This document shows positions 15,131 to 22,369 of a stretch of 22,369 nt of DNA, in pieces. The stretch comes from JASFHF01 sp050123375 (GTDB lineage Bacteria; Pseudomonadota; Gammaproteobacteria; UBA12402), in assembly GCA_050123375.1 (NCBI GenBank), contig JASFHF010000036.1, positions 1 through 22,369 on the forward strand. Reading direction: 5' to 3'. Each line of letters begins with the position of its first letter. Within the stretch, counting starts at the first letter, position 1. The notes beneath the pieces were generated by a model. That model ran no database searches and had not been told where the DNA came from. It saw nothing but the letters and a program-made list of their open reading frames with translations. A program made the translations under genes and the position numbers.

Positions 15131-15274
15131 ATTGATTTTAGATTTATTTTAGGCTGTGAGCCTTAAGGAAAAGTCTACAGATTAAAAAACTCAACAAATT
15201 TCATAGATATACAAACGCTTGTTTAGCTGATTGATTTAATCGAAAACATGTAAACTAATCTTCTCAAAATCAAT
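15131..15274 (-). ncRNA. ssrS: Possible 6S RNA (diverged), downstream of zapA
   Basis: In gammaproteobacteria the 6S RNA gene ssrS usually lies just 3' of zapA, as this region does. The ends can pair: AUUGAUUUU (plus 15266-15274) with AAAAUCAAU (15131-15139), a perfect 9-bp stem. It is followed by AGAUUAGUUU (15252-15261) with AAAUAAAUCU (15140-15149), 9 of 10 paired. This encloses a ~144-nt RNA, slightly short for 6S. Near the 3' side GGCUCACAGCCU (15151-15162) resembles the GGGUUACAGCCU of enterobacterial 6S. The central bubble and apical arm were not convincingly identified. The call rests mainly on position plus the closing stem. Confidence 0.33.
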
Positions 15275-15354
15275 ATTCCTTGTCTTTGCACAAAATTTGA
15301 ATTTTTAGAGGCGCCCGAATTTTTATAGGCATCTTATTAAAAACCTCTACTAAA

Positions 15355-15666
15355 TTACAATAATTCGCTTTGATCAGCTTGCGTAAGCAATTCTTCGACA
15401 CGAGTCTGCATGTCAGCTAAACGAGCTGCCATAGAATCAATTTCTTTATTTTCTTTTTGCTCTGCATATAAGAGAGAATAAGCCATATTAAGCGCGGTAA
15501 TAATTGCAATGCGATCTGCTCCAACAACCCCGCCATCACGAATTTCCCGCATTTTCTGGTCTACATAATTTGCAGCATTTTGTAATTCCTGCACATTTTC
15601 CGGTGGACATTTAACCTGATAAGGTTTATCTAAAATATTTACTGAAACATGGTTATTCGCTTCCAT
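15355..15666 (-). CDS. zapA: Cell division protein ZapA
   Basis: ZapA binds FtsZ and bundles protofilaments at the division ring. The protein has the globular N-terminal FtsZ-binding head (VSVNILDKPYQVKCPPENV), then a helical region with RIAIITALNMAYSLLY and a C-terminal coiled coil. I chose the ATG at 15666 (MEANNHVSVN), 103 residues, with a GAGG SD 6 bases upstream. A TTG at 15678 would add four residues. The start overlaps the end of the TIGR02449 gene by 14 bases, indicating coupling. Confidence 0.93.
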   Translation of the reverse strand: MEANNHVSVNILDKPYQVKCPPENVQELQNAANYVDQKMREIRDGGVVGADRIAIITALNMAYSLLYAEQKENKEIDSMAARLADMQTRVEELLTQADQSELL

Positions 15667-15871
15667 TTGCACCCTCAACCATTTTTAATCGTTCAATCAT
15701 TTTTTGAATCCCATCAATTACCATTGCATGTTTTTTTTCTATGGCACTATTTTGGGTAAATAAATTCGATTGTTTTTCTCTGAGCCTTGCGTTTTCCTGC
15801 TTAAGCTGCTCATATCTATTTATCAGAGCCTCAATTTGGGTCTCAAAACTGTTCAAAATATCGTCGTTCAT
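15653..15871 (-). CDS. TIGR02449 family small coiled-coil protein
   Basis: This 72-residue protein is one long coiled coil (ALINRYEQLKQENARLREKQ). It matches the family TIGR02449, which almost always precedes zapA and is probably a division-ring partner, sometimes likened to ZapB. ATG at 15871 has no SD. A TGTTATAGT extended -10 lies 7 bases upstream, so the mRNA may start at the ATG. Its stop overlaps zapA. Confidence 0.88.
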   Translation of the reverse strand: MNDDILNSFETQIEALINRYEQLKQENARLREKQSNLFTQNSAIEKKHAMVIDGIQKMIERLKMVEGANGSE

Positions 15872-15878
15872 AATTTAT

Positions 15879-15887
15879 ACTATAACA
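15879..15887 (-). promoter_or_regulatory. Extended -10 promoter of the TIGR02449-zapA pair
   Basis: The minus strand reads TGTTATAGT, a TGn extended -10. Seven bases separate it from the ATG at 15871, placing the predicted transcription start at the start codon. No better promoter is seen in 15872-16019, where the only other structure is a weak palindrome near TTACATGTAA (about 15994-16003). Confidence 0.5.
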
Positions 15888-16019
15888 CCATTTTTGCAAA
15901 ATTTACAGCGGAATGCAGCATTGTTAAATATAATTGTGTTTTTGCCGAAGGTCAATGAATTTTCATGTTTAATGGGGCCGGGTCCTTACTAGTTACATGT
16001 AATAAGCCAGCTTCTTTGA

Positions 16020-16086
16020 GGGACGGGGCTTTACATGATTACAAAGCAACAAACAAAGCACTTGTAATTATGTAAAGCCCCGTCCC
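16020..16086. repeat. Family 2 hairpin, copy C (downstream of the GT2-GtrA gene)
   Basis: GGGACGGGGCTTTACAT pairs perfectly with ATGTAAAGCCCCGTCCC, then ATTACAA with TTGTAAT, around the conserved AAGCAACAAACAAAGCAC loop. Compared with copies B and E the arms carry paired changes (GGAGC/GCTC to GGGGC/GCCCC), which keeps the stem. It starts 8 bases after the GT2-GtrA stop and may stabilise or terminate that transcript. Confidence 0.9.
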
Positions 16087-16093
16087 GTCTACT

Positions 16094-17152
16094 CTAATCA
16101 TCGATCAACACATCCGCATACACCTCTGGCGCTCGAAACACAAAAACTCTTTGCGCTGCAAAACTCATAAAAAACAAAGTTCCTTCTGAAATAACTTTGC
16201 TGAAATAAACATTCATTCCAAGAAAATTCACCATGCTGGTAATTAAACCGTAAGAAATTAATACTAATAAAATTGCCAAAATTATAAATCTAACCCCTTC
16301 AGAAACTATTTTTCCTCTCGATCTGAAAGTAACACACTTACCAAAAACAAAATTAAAAATCCCGCTTAAAACACGGGCAAATATTATGCTGGCAAAAACA
16401 TTAGCAACAAAGTAATAACAAACCGAAAAAAGGACGAAGTCTAATATCGCAGAAATAATTGATATTGCAGTAAATCGAATAAACACAAAATATATTTTTA
16501 AAGAATCAATTAACGGATTAAAATGCGAAGTTTTGTTTTTATCCAAATAAATAGTATGAATCGGTATTTCCATAATTTGCATTCGATGTCTTGCTGCACG
16601 CATTAACATATCAAGTTCAAAATCATAACCAGAAGTCGTCATCTCAAGAATTTCTTCAATAAAAGTTTTAGGAATAGCACGCAATCCAGACTGCGTATCT
16701 GATAATTTTACTCCAACAATAAATTTAAAAAATAAACTGGTAACAGCATTACCAAACCTGCTGCGAAATGGAATTTTCCCTTTAAATTTTCGCGCACCAA
16801 CAATTAACGCTTGAGGATGTTTAATTAAAGCTTGAGAGACTTTTTGAATATCTTCCGAAACATGTTGTCCATCAGCATCAGCCGTCACAACGCCAATACT
16901 ATCTTGTGCATAACGCAACAAGAAATGATTAAAACCAGTTTTTAACGCACTCCCTTTACCTAAATTTTCTGCATGGCGTAAAACATCAACTCCAGATATT
17001 TTGGCTGCTTCAACAAAAATATGGTTTTTATCACTGGAAGAACCATCATCAACAATAATTACTTTTTGTTCCGGGTTTTGACATAGATCTTTAACAATAT
17101 CGATTAGAATCGCTTCTGGCTGATATGCTGGAATGATAATTATTGGTAACAT
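16094..17152 (-). CDS. Bifunctional GT2 glycosyltransferase/GtrA-family membrane protein
   Basis: Residues 1-~215 are a family 2 glycosyltransferase of the DPM1/GtrB type, with IIIPAYQPE, VDDGSSSD (34-41), NLGKGSALKTGF and the metal-binding DADGQH (92-97). SDTQSGLRAIP is typical of polyprenyl-phosphate sugar synthases. Residues ~222-345 hold four membrane helices of the GtrA type. It probably attaches a sugar to a lipid carrier and helps flip it for envelope glycan modification. The sugar is unknown. At 352 residues it is a normal size for this fusion. ATG at 17152 has an AAGGA SD 8 bases upstream and follows the PH-domain gene after 12 bases, so the two form an operon. Confidence 0.9.
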   Translation of the reverse strand: MLPIIIIPAYQPEAILIDIVKDLCQNPEQKVIIVDDGSSSDKNHIFVEAAKISGVDVLRHAENLGKGSALKTGFNHFLLRYAQDSIGVVTADADGQHVSEDIQKVSQALIKHPQALIVGARKFKGKIPFRSRFGNAVTSLFFKFIVGVKLSDTQSGLRAIPKTFIEEILEMTTSGYDFELDMLMRAARHRMQIMEIPIHTIYLDKNKTSHFNPLIDSLKIYFVFIRFTAISIISAILDFVLFSVCYYFVANVFASIIFARVLSGIFNFVFGKCVTFRSRGKIVSEGVRFIILAILLVLISYGLITSMVNFLGMNVYFSKVISEGTLFFMSFAAQRVFVFRAPEVYADVLIDD

Positions 17153-17164
17153 CTTTATAATCCT

Positions 17165-17656
17165 TTATAGTCCTTTGCCTCCTGCATCAGGCGCAACTAC
17201 CTTCCTGCGTTTTTCAATTTCCAATAAAACTGCGCGGCGAAAATCAAATGGCCGTTCAATACGCTCGAATGGGGTACGCATATTACCAACATCACATATA
17301 ATAACCGTTCCAAAATTTAAAACTCTACCCCAAAAAGTCTGAATAACATCTATCGAAGAAATTCTAGTTAAATCAGTTTCCAAAGAGCTGCGTGAAATCC
17401 ATCCTATTTTAATCAAAATTCGTTTATTGGTAACATTAATCTCTGACATGGCATAATCAATTAATGCTGATGCGCCAAACACAATAACCGCAAGCAATAA
17501 AATCAAAGCGATCCACATTCCAAACGGAAGAAATAAATCTGCCAAAATCGCAGCAACTAACCAACCAATCGGGGAAACAAATACCACCCAATGTCTATGC
17601 CCGTGATAAATTAATTTCTCACCTGGCAATAAAATTTTTTCGATGTAACTAGTCAT
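17165..17656 (-). CDS. PH-domain (bPH2/YdbS-like) membrane protein
   Basis: The 163-residue protein begins with LLPGEKLIYHGHRHW, has two membrane helices (about 28-65) and then a bacterial PH domain of the DUF304/bPH2 type (INVTNKRILIKIGWISRSS, then LTRISSIDVIQTFWGRVL). This domain organisation is that of the YdbS/YdbT family. The biochemical role is unknown; membrane-stress or envelope functions have been suggested for the family. An AGGAG SD lies 4 bases before the ATG at 17656. It is first in a two-gene unit with the GT2-GtrA gene. Confidence 0.9.
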   Translation of the reverse strand: MTSYIEKILLPGEKLIYHGHRHWVVFVSPIGWLVAAILADLFLPFGMWIALILLLAVIVFGASALIDYAMSEINVTNKRILIKIGWISRSSLETDLTRISSIDVIQTFWGRVLNFGTVIICDVGNMRTPFERIERPFDFRRAVLLEIEKRRKVVAPDAGGKGL

Positions 17657-17674
17657 AAATCTCCTAAATTCGGC

Positions 17675-17738
17675 GGGACGCGAGCTTTACTTATTACAAA
17701 GCAACAAACAAGGCACTTGTAATTACATGAACTCACAT
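17675..17738. repeat. Family 2 hairpin, copy D (degenerate)
   Basis: The left arm GGGACGCGAGCTTTAC and the loop AAGCAACAAACAAGGCAC are well kept, but the right arm (ACATGAACTCACATC) has decayed and no longer pairs fully. It lies between parC and the PH-domain gene, 55 bases from copy E. This is probably an older copy losing its structure. Confidence 0.75.
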
Positions 17739-17792
17739 CTTTTCAACCCCAAGCTTTTAATCACTCCCTCAATTCTTATATAATATCTCAGG

Positions 17793-17859
17793 GGGACGGA
17801 GCTTTACATGATTACAAAGCAACAAACATAGCCTTGTAATTATGTAAAGCTCACGTCCC
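17793..17859. repeat. Family 2 hairpin, copy E (3' of parC)
   Basis: GGGACGGAGCTTTACAT pairs with ATGTAAAGCTCACGTCCC, and ATTACAA with TTGTAAT; the loop is AAGCAACAAACATAGCC. It begins 13 bases after the parC stop. The preceding ~45 bases match those before copy A, so the mobile or duplicated unit may be about 110 bp. Confidence 0.9.
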
Positions 17860-17872
17860 GCCGACTGCATCT

Positions 17873-20122
17873 TCACTCACATACCAACTCATCAACCCGC
17901 TGATATCCTCTTGGCAACTTATTCCCTCTGCGTCCCCGTTCTCCAATATAATGCTCTAAATCTTTTGGCTTTAAAACCAAATACCGCTTCCCGGCAATAA
18001 TTTTTAATGATTGCGACTTAGACAAAATCTTAATTGCGATCATTATTTCTTCCCGCGCTGCTGCTTTCGCCGATGGAATACCAATAATTTTATTCCCTTT
18101 ACCTTTCGGCAATATCGGCAAATCCCTGACCTTAAATATTAACATACGCCCCTGATTTGTCACGCCAACAATTAAATCATTTTCAAAATCTATAATCATT
18201 TGCGGGGGCAATGCTTTTGCTTGTTTTGGTAACCGCAGTACCGCTTTGCCGCTTTTATTTTTAGTATAAAGATCCACCAGTTTAGCCACAAAACCATAAC
18301 CAGCATCAGAGGCCAATAAAATATATTGATTCTCTTCACCTAACATTACACCTTCAAAAGTCACACCCGGTTCAGACTTCACTCTTCCAGTAATTGGTTC
18401 TCCTTGCCCTCTTGCGGAAGGCAACGTATGTGCGGCAATTGCATAAGTTCTACCATTTGAAGCCAAAAATATTGCCGACTGATTACTGCGCCCTTTGGCT
18501 TCCGCTTTAAAAGCATCACCAGCTTTATAGCTTAAAGACATTGGATCAATTTCATGCCCTTTAGCAGATCGCACCCAACCCCGCTTAGACAAAATCACTG
18601 TAATTGGTTCTGTCGGTAACATTTCAGTTACTTTTATCGCCTGTGCTTCACCGCGTTCAACCAACAACGAACGACGATTATCACCATATTGCTTAGCATC
18701 AGCTAATAATTCTTTACGAATTAACGTTTTTAATCGACTCCGTGATGCCAGGATTTTTTCAAGCTCATTCTTTTCTTTAGTTAATGCATCTTGTTCCGTT
18801 TTAATTTTTAATTCTTCAAGTTTCGCTAAATTTCGCAACTTTAATTCCAAAATTGCTTCTGCCTGCACTTCAGACAATTTAAATTTTTTCATTAATACTG
18901 GTTTAGGTTTGTCTTCCTTGCGAATGATCGCGATTATTTTATCAAGATTAAGAAACACAATCATCAAACCAGTTAAAATATGCAAGCGGTCTGTTACTTT
19001 GTCTAAACGAAATTTTAAGCGGCGACGAACGGTATCAGCACGAAATTTCAGCCATTCATTTAACATTACATTTAACGGCTTCACTTGCGGTTTACCATTA
19101 ATCCCAATCACATTAAAATTAATTCGATATGATCTTTCTAAATCTGTAGTAGCAAACAAATGATTCATCAATCGTTCTACATCCACTCGATTAGACCGCG
19201 GCACAATAATCAATCGCGTCGGATTTTCATGATCTGATTCATCACGCAAATCCATTACCATCGGCAACTTCTTTGCCTGCATTTGTGATGCAATTTGTTC
19301 TAAGATTTTTGCGCTGGAAACTTGATGCGGCAATGCCGTAACAACAATTTCACCACGTTCTTTTTTATAAACCGCGCGCATTTTAACTGAACCATTACCT
19401 CGACAATACGCTTCAATAATTTCATCTCTGGGTGTAATAATTTCAGCATCTGTGGGAAAATCCGGCCCCTGAATATGTTCACATAATTGTTTCACCGTTG
19501 CTTTCGGATCATCTAATAAACGTATACACGCGCTAACCACTTCTTTTAAATTATGCGGCGGAATATCTGTTGCCATTCCAACAGCAATTCCTGTCGAACC
19601 ATTCAACAAAACATTTGGCAAACGTGCCGGCAATAATGCCGGCTCATCTAAAGTTCCATCAAAATTGGGCCGCCAATCAACAGTTCCTTGACCTAATTCA
19701 GCTAATAATACTTGCGCATAAGGAGATAACCTCGCCTCTGTATACCGCATTGCTGCAAAAGATTTTGGATCATCGATAGATCCCCAATTACCTTGCCCTT
19801 CAACCAATGGATAACGAAAAGAAAACGGCTGCGACATCAATACCATAGCTTCATAACAAGCAGAATCACTATGCGGATGATATTTACCTAAAACATCACC
19901 AACTGTGCGCGCAGATTTTTTGAATTTGGCCGTATTTTTTAAACCCAATTCTGACATTGCATAAACAATCCGTCGCTGTACTGGCTTCAAACCATCTGCG
20001 ATGCTAGGCAGTGCCCGATCCAAAATCACATACATTGAATAATTAAGATAAGCTCTTTCACTAAATTCTTTTACTGGCTGATATTCAATTTGTTCAAAAT
20101 TGATTTCTTGCGTTGCTTTCAT
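17873..20122 (-). CDS. parC: DNA topoisomerase IV subunit A
   Basis: ParC is the DNA-breaking subunit of topoisomerase IV, which unlinks daughter chromosomes with ParE. At 749 residues it is collinear with the E. coli protein (752). The active-site tyrosine is Tyr127 in AAMRYTEARL. The quinolone-region motif reads GKYHPHSDSACYEAM (79-93). The C-terminal beta-pinwheel contains ASDAGYGFV and GKGNKIIGIPSA. Position 85 is Ser where E. coli has Gly78, while the usual Ser (here Ser87) and Asp86 are kept. ATG at 20122 with a GAG SD 7 bases upstream. It diverges from ade. Confidence 0.98.
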   Translation of the reverse strand: MKATQEINFEQIEYQPVKEFSERAYLNYSMYVILDRALPSIADGLKPVQRRIVYAMSELGLKNTAKFKKSARTVGDVLGKYHPHSDSACYEAMVLMSQPFSFRYPLVEGQGNWGSIDDPKSFAAMRYTEARLSPYAQVLLAELGQGTVDWRPNFDGTLDEPALLPARLPNVLLNGSTGIAVGMATDIPPHNLKEVVSACIRLLDDPKATVKQLCEHIQGPDFPTDAEIITPRDEIIEAYCRGNGSVKMRAVYKKERGEIVVTALPHQVSSAKILEQIASQMQAKKLPMVMDLRDESDHENPTRLIIVPRSNRVDVERLMNHLFATTDLERSYRINFNVIGINGKPQVKPLNVMLNEWLKFRADTVRRRLKFRLDKVTDRLHILTGLMIVFLNLDKIIAIIRKEDKPKPVLMKKFKLSEVQAEAILELKLRNLAKLEELKIKTEQDALTKEKNELEKILASRSRLKTLIRKELLADAKQYGDNRRSLLVERGEAQAIKVTEMLPTEPITVILSKRGWVRSAKGHEIDPMSLSYKAGDAFKAEAKGRSNQSAIFLASNGRTYAIAAHTLPSARGQGEPITGRVKSEPGVTFEGVMLGEENQYILLASDAGYGFVAKLVDLYTKNKSGKAVLRLPKQAKALPPQMIIDFENDLIVGVTNQGRMLIFKVRDLPILPKGKGNKIIGIPSAKAAAREEIMIAIKILSKSQSLKIIAGKRYLVLKPKDLEHYIGERGRRGNKLPRGYQRVDELVCE

Positions 20123-20158
20123 AATTTGTCTCGATTTTTTAAAATAACCTGTTTGATA

Positions 20159-20178
20159 TTACTAATTGTAATTAGTAA
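20159..20178. promoter_or_regulatory. Palindromic operator 1 in the parC-ade intergenic region
   Basis: TTACTAATT-GT-AATTAGTAA is a perfect 9+9 inverted repeat with a 2-bp centre. A second version lies exactly 31 bp to the right. This spacing is close to three helical turns, so dimers would sit on the same DNA face. Confidence 0.65.
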
Positions 20179-20189
20179 AAACAACCGTT

Positions 20190-20209
20190 TTTCTAATTAT
20201 AATTAGTAA
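20190..20209. promoter_or_regulatory. Palindromic operator 2, overlapping the ade -35 region
   Basis: TTTCTAATT-AT-AATTAGTAA differs from operator 1 at two positions only. Both are followed by AAAAC. It lies just upstream of the extended -10 at 20216-20224, where a bound protein would block RNA polymerase. Confidence 0.65.
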
Positions 20210-20215
20210 AAACCA

Positions 20216-20224
20216 TGATATACT
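20216..20224 (+). promoter_or_regulatory. Extended -10 promoter of ade
   Basis: TGATATACT is a TGn extended -10 (hexamer TATACT at 20219-20224). The predicted transcript starts near 20231, about 24 bases before the ATG. There is no consensus -35; the position is occupied by operator 2. Confidence 0.5.
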
Positions 20225-20254
20225 ACTACTCAATATTAAGACAAAAACACATAC

Positions 20255-22021
20255 ATGAATATTAACAAAGCATCTTATCCAACTAAAAATTTTCTGAAAT
20301 CCATCATAAAAGTGGCCAAAGGCGAACAACCTGCCGATTTGGTTATCAAAAATGTCAATATTTTAGATGTATTTAATGGGCAATTCGTTAAAGGTGATAT
20401 TGCCATTTATCAAGATTTTATCGCGGGAATTGTAGAATCCTATCAAGGCAAAACAGAAATCGATGCAAAAGATATTTATGTTGTTCCGGGATTTATTGAT
20501 GCACATCTTCATATTGAAAGCAGTTTAATGACACCAGCTCAATTTCAACGCATGGTTCTGCCGTGCGGCACTACTTCGGTCATTTGGGATCCACATGAAA
20601 TCGCCAATGTTAAAGGAATGGAAGGTATTCAATGGGCATTAAAATCTTGCGAAAATCTATTGCTTGACGTATTTATCATGCTACCAAGCTGCGTCCCATC
20701 AACCAACCCTGAACTAAATCTTGAAACTAACGGAGCAATTCTATATCCACATGATTTGTCTGTTTTCAAAACACATCCTAGAATTTTGGGCTTAGCTGAA
20801 ATAATGAACTATCCAGGGATATTGACATACGATGATGATATATTAGATAAACTTATGCACTTTAGAACCGCTTATTGTGATGGACATGCCCCAAAAATTT
20901 CTAACTACAATCTAAATGCTTATGCTGCTGCTGGAATTCACAACGATCATGAATCAATTACTTTAGAAGAAGCACGTGAAAAATTAACTAAAGGAATCGC
21001 ATGTTTAATTCGCGAAGGTTCTTGCGCAAAAGATACCGACACTTTATTGCCAATCATTAAAGATTATTCCGCATCTTCAGTTGCATTATGTACCGATGAT
21101 CGCAACCCTCTTGAAATTTTTACTGAAGGACATATTAATTTTGCCATTAACAAAGCTTTAAAAGCAGGGTGTTCACCAGAAAACATTTTTAAAGTTGCAA
21201 GTTTTTCTCCAAGTAAAATGTACGGCTTGAATGATCGAGGTGCAGTTGCTCCTGGATATAAAGCTGATTTGTGTTTATTAAAACCAAAAGACTGTGATTG
21301 GAAAAATGGTGTAGAAATTCAATCGGTATTAAAAAATGGAAAGATCGTTACTCCTGAATCATTTAAATATTATACCAACAATAATTTCACTGGTAAAAAT
21401 ATACATATTACATCATGTCAATTAATCGATTTTCAAGTAACGGCAAAAAACCAACACCAACAACAAGTAAATATCATTGGTATTCGCCAAAACCAACTCA
21501 TAACCGACAAATTGATTGCAACGCTCCCTGTAATATCAAATGAGGTACAAGCAGACATAACTCAGGATATTTTAAAAATCTCCGTATTTGAACGGCATAA
21601 ATCTACTGGTTATCATGCTACTGGTTTTGTTAAAGGATTTAATTTAAAAACCGGTGCAATCGCAACTTCTATCAACCACGATGCACATAATGTCATCGTG
21701 GTTGGCGCAAGCGATGAAGCCATGTTAGATGCAATAAGAAAACTTATCGAAATCGATGGTGGAATTGTAGTAACTGACGGCAAAGAAAAATACAAAACTC
21801 TTGCTTTACCCATAGGAGGACTAATGTCTAATGAAAATCCAGAAGAAATTCATAATGACCTGGTAAAATTACAACAAATGGCAAAAAAAATTGGCTGCCA
21901 GTTAGAAAATCCATTTTTGCAATTGTCATTTTTAGCGTTGCCGGTTATTCCATCACTTAAAATCACCGATCAAGGATTAATAGATGTGGATAAATTAAAA
22001 AAAATCGAAGTGTGCTGTTAA
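20255..22021 (+). CDS. ade: Adenine deaminase
   Basis: This enzyme converts adenine to hypoxanthine and ammonia in purine salvage. It is an amidohydrolase-fold, metal-dependent protein. At 588 residues it has the same length as E. coli Ade. Metal- and substrate-site motifs are PGFIDAHLHIESS (78-90), WDPHEIANVKG (111-121), DGHAP (209-213), HNDHES (229-234) and TDDRNP (280-285). The C-terminal domain includes GFNLKTGAIATSINHDAHN and ALPIGGLMS. The ATG at 20255 has no clear SD. It is the only plus-strand gene and ends 13 bases from the convergent coiled-coil gene. Two palindromes in front suggest repressor control. Confidence 0.97.
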   Translation: MNINKASYPTKNFLKSIIKVAKGEQPADLVIKNVNILDVFNGQFVKGDIAIYQDFIAGIVESYQGKTEIDAKDIYVVPGFIDAHLHIESSLMTPAQFQRMVLPCGTTSVIWDPHEIANVKGMEGIQWALKSCENLLLDVFIMLPSCVPSTNPELNLETNGAILYPHDLSVFKTHPRILGLAEIMNYPGILTYDDDILDKLMHFRTAYCDGHAPKISNYNLNAYAAAGIHNDHESITLEEAREKLTKGIACLIREGSCAKDTDTLLPIIKDYSASSVALCTDDRNPLEIFTEGHINFAINKALKAGCSPENIFKVASFSPSKMYGLNDRGAVAPGYKADLCLLKPKDCDWKNGVEIQSVLKNGKIVTPESFKYYTNNNFTGKNIHITSCQLIDFQVTAKNQHQQQVNIIGIRQNQLITDKLIATLPVISNEVQADITQDILKISVFERHKSTGYHATGFVKGFNLKTGAIATSINHDAHNVIVVGASDEAMLDAIRKLIEIDGGIVVTDGKEKYKTLALPIGGLMSNENPEEIHNDLVKLQQMAKKIGCQLENPFLQLSFLALPVIPSLKITDQGLIDVDKLKKIEVCC

Positions 22022-22034
22022 TTAACACCGCCAT

Positions 22035-22369
22035 TTACACATGCGCCAAAACAGTACTCAAAGCCCCTAAAATAACCGAACATCCAACAACCATAGCACC
22101 CAATTTAATTAATAGTTCATTTTTAAATTTTTCGAATTTACTATCTATTTCTACTCGCAACAAATCCATATCCTTTCGTAACTCTCCCATATCTTCTTTG
22201 GTTGCTAAACGTAACGACTCCATATCCTCTTTGGTCGCCAAACGTAACAAATCCATATCCTTCCGTAACTCTCCCATATCCTCTTTGGTCGCTAAACGTA
22301 ACAAATCCATATCCTTCCGTAACTCTCCCATATCCTCTTTGGTCGCTAAACGATTCTCAGTCAAGTCAT
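22035..22369 (-). CDS. Coiled-coil protein with tandem repeats and a C-terminal membrane helix (5' end outside window)
   Basis: The visible ~111 residues contain three copies of an 18-residue unit (LATKEDMGELRKDMDLLR) and one 11-residue partial unit (LATKEDMESLR). A helix (VEIDSKFEKFKNELLIKL) and one membrane segment (GAMVVGCSVILGALSTVLA) follow at the C-terminus. This layout is that of small DUF1640/CCDC90-like coiled-coil membrane proteins of unknown role. The frame stays open to the window edge (...D L T E N R L A), so the true start probably lies a few codons beyond; a TTG at 22364 is possible but has no visible SD. Confidence 0.7.
   Translation of the reverse strand, partial: DLTENRLATKEDMGELRKDMDLLRLATKEDMGELRKDMDLLRLATKEDMESLRLATKEDMGELRKDMDLLRVEIDSKFEKFKNELLIKLGAMVVGCSVILGALSTVLAHV
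22155..22355 (-). repeat. 54-bp tandem repeats in the coiled-coil gene
   Basis: The 54-bp unit encoding the 18-residue repeat occurs three times with very few differences, interrupted by a 33-bp partial unit. Such in-frame repeats expand and contract easily. Boundaries are approximate. Confidence 0.8.

Noticed and set aside
15306..15348. Intrinsic terminator after zapA (TAGAGG...CCTCTA)
   Set aside because: The arms are short, the loop is about 30 bases and no U-tract follows on the minus strand.
1..22369. tRNA, rRNA, integrase or transposase genes
   Set aside because: I looked for them because of the repeats and accessory genes, but saw none.

Overview
The window is an AT-rich stretch of a gammaproteobacterial chromosome. 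The core genes are typical of that class: a parB-atpIBEFHAGDC block, a TIGR02449-zapA pair, a parC whose protein reads collinearly with the enterobacterial one, and an ade gene encoding the same 588 residues as the E. coli enzyme. Base composition, poly-lysine-rich accessory proteins and eukaryote-like repeat proteins (F-box-like, HEAT) suggest a host-associated lineage, perhaps Legionellales/Coxiellaceae-like. That placement is inference; no rRNA is present to confirm it.

Layout. Nearly everything is on the minus strand; only ade is on the plus strand. From right to left: a coiled-coil membrane protein with internal repeats, cut by the window edge (22035-22369); adenine deaminase ade (20255-22021), divergent from parC (17873-20122) across a short region holding two matching palindromic operators; a PH-domain membrane protein and a GT2-GtrA glycosyltransferase forming a pair (16094-17656); TIGR02449-zapA (15355-15871), followed by a possible 6S RNA; an accessory F-box-like/HEAT-repeat pair (12070-15107) that may be one split polypeptide; parB and the complete ATP synthase operon atpI-B-E-F-H-A-G-D-C (3403-11985); an ORF6N-domain gene (2711-3277); a large unrecognised protein, possibly GT-B-like (223-2481); and the first codons of another gene at the left edge.

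The most striking non-coding feature is that every real gap in the ATP synthase operon is filled with a palindromic element. There are three families. Family 1 is a ~100-bp element with TIRs starting GGGGTCA, four copies, all in the atp operon, with compensatory arm changes. Family 2 is a 60-70-bp hairpin with outer arms GGGACG/CGTCCC, five copies spread over 11 kb. Family 3 is a double palindrome of the GTCATCCCGCG type, one copy. They look like REP- or MITE-type repeats that have spread through an essential operon without breaking genes or ribosome-binding sites.

The genes best worth a second look are the F-box/HEAT pair, which meets at a run of nine A residues where a one-base shift would fuse them into about 1,012 residues, and the 752-residue protein. 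No CRISPR array, tRNA, rRNA or transposase gene was seen. No stretch over 300 bases lacks a gene.
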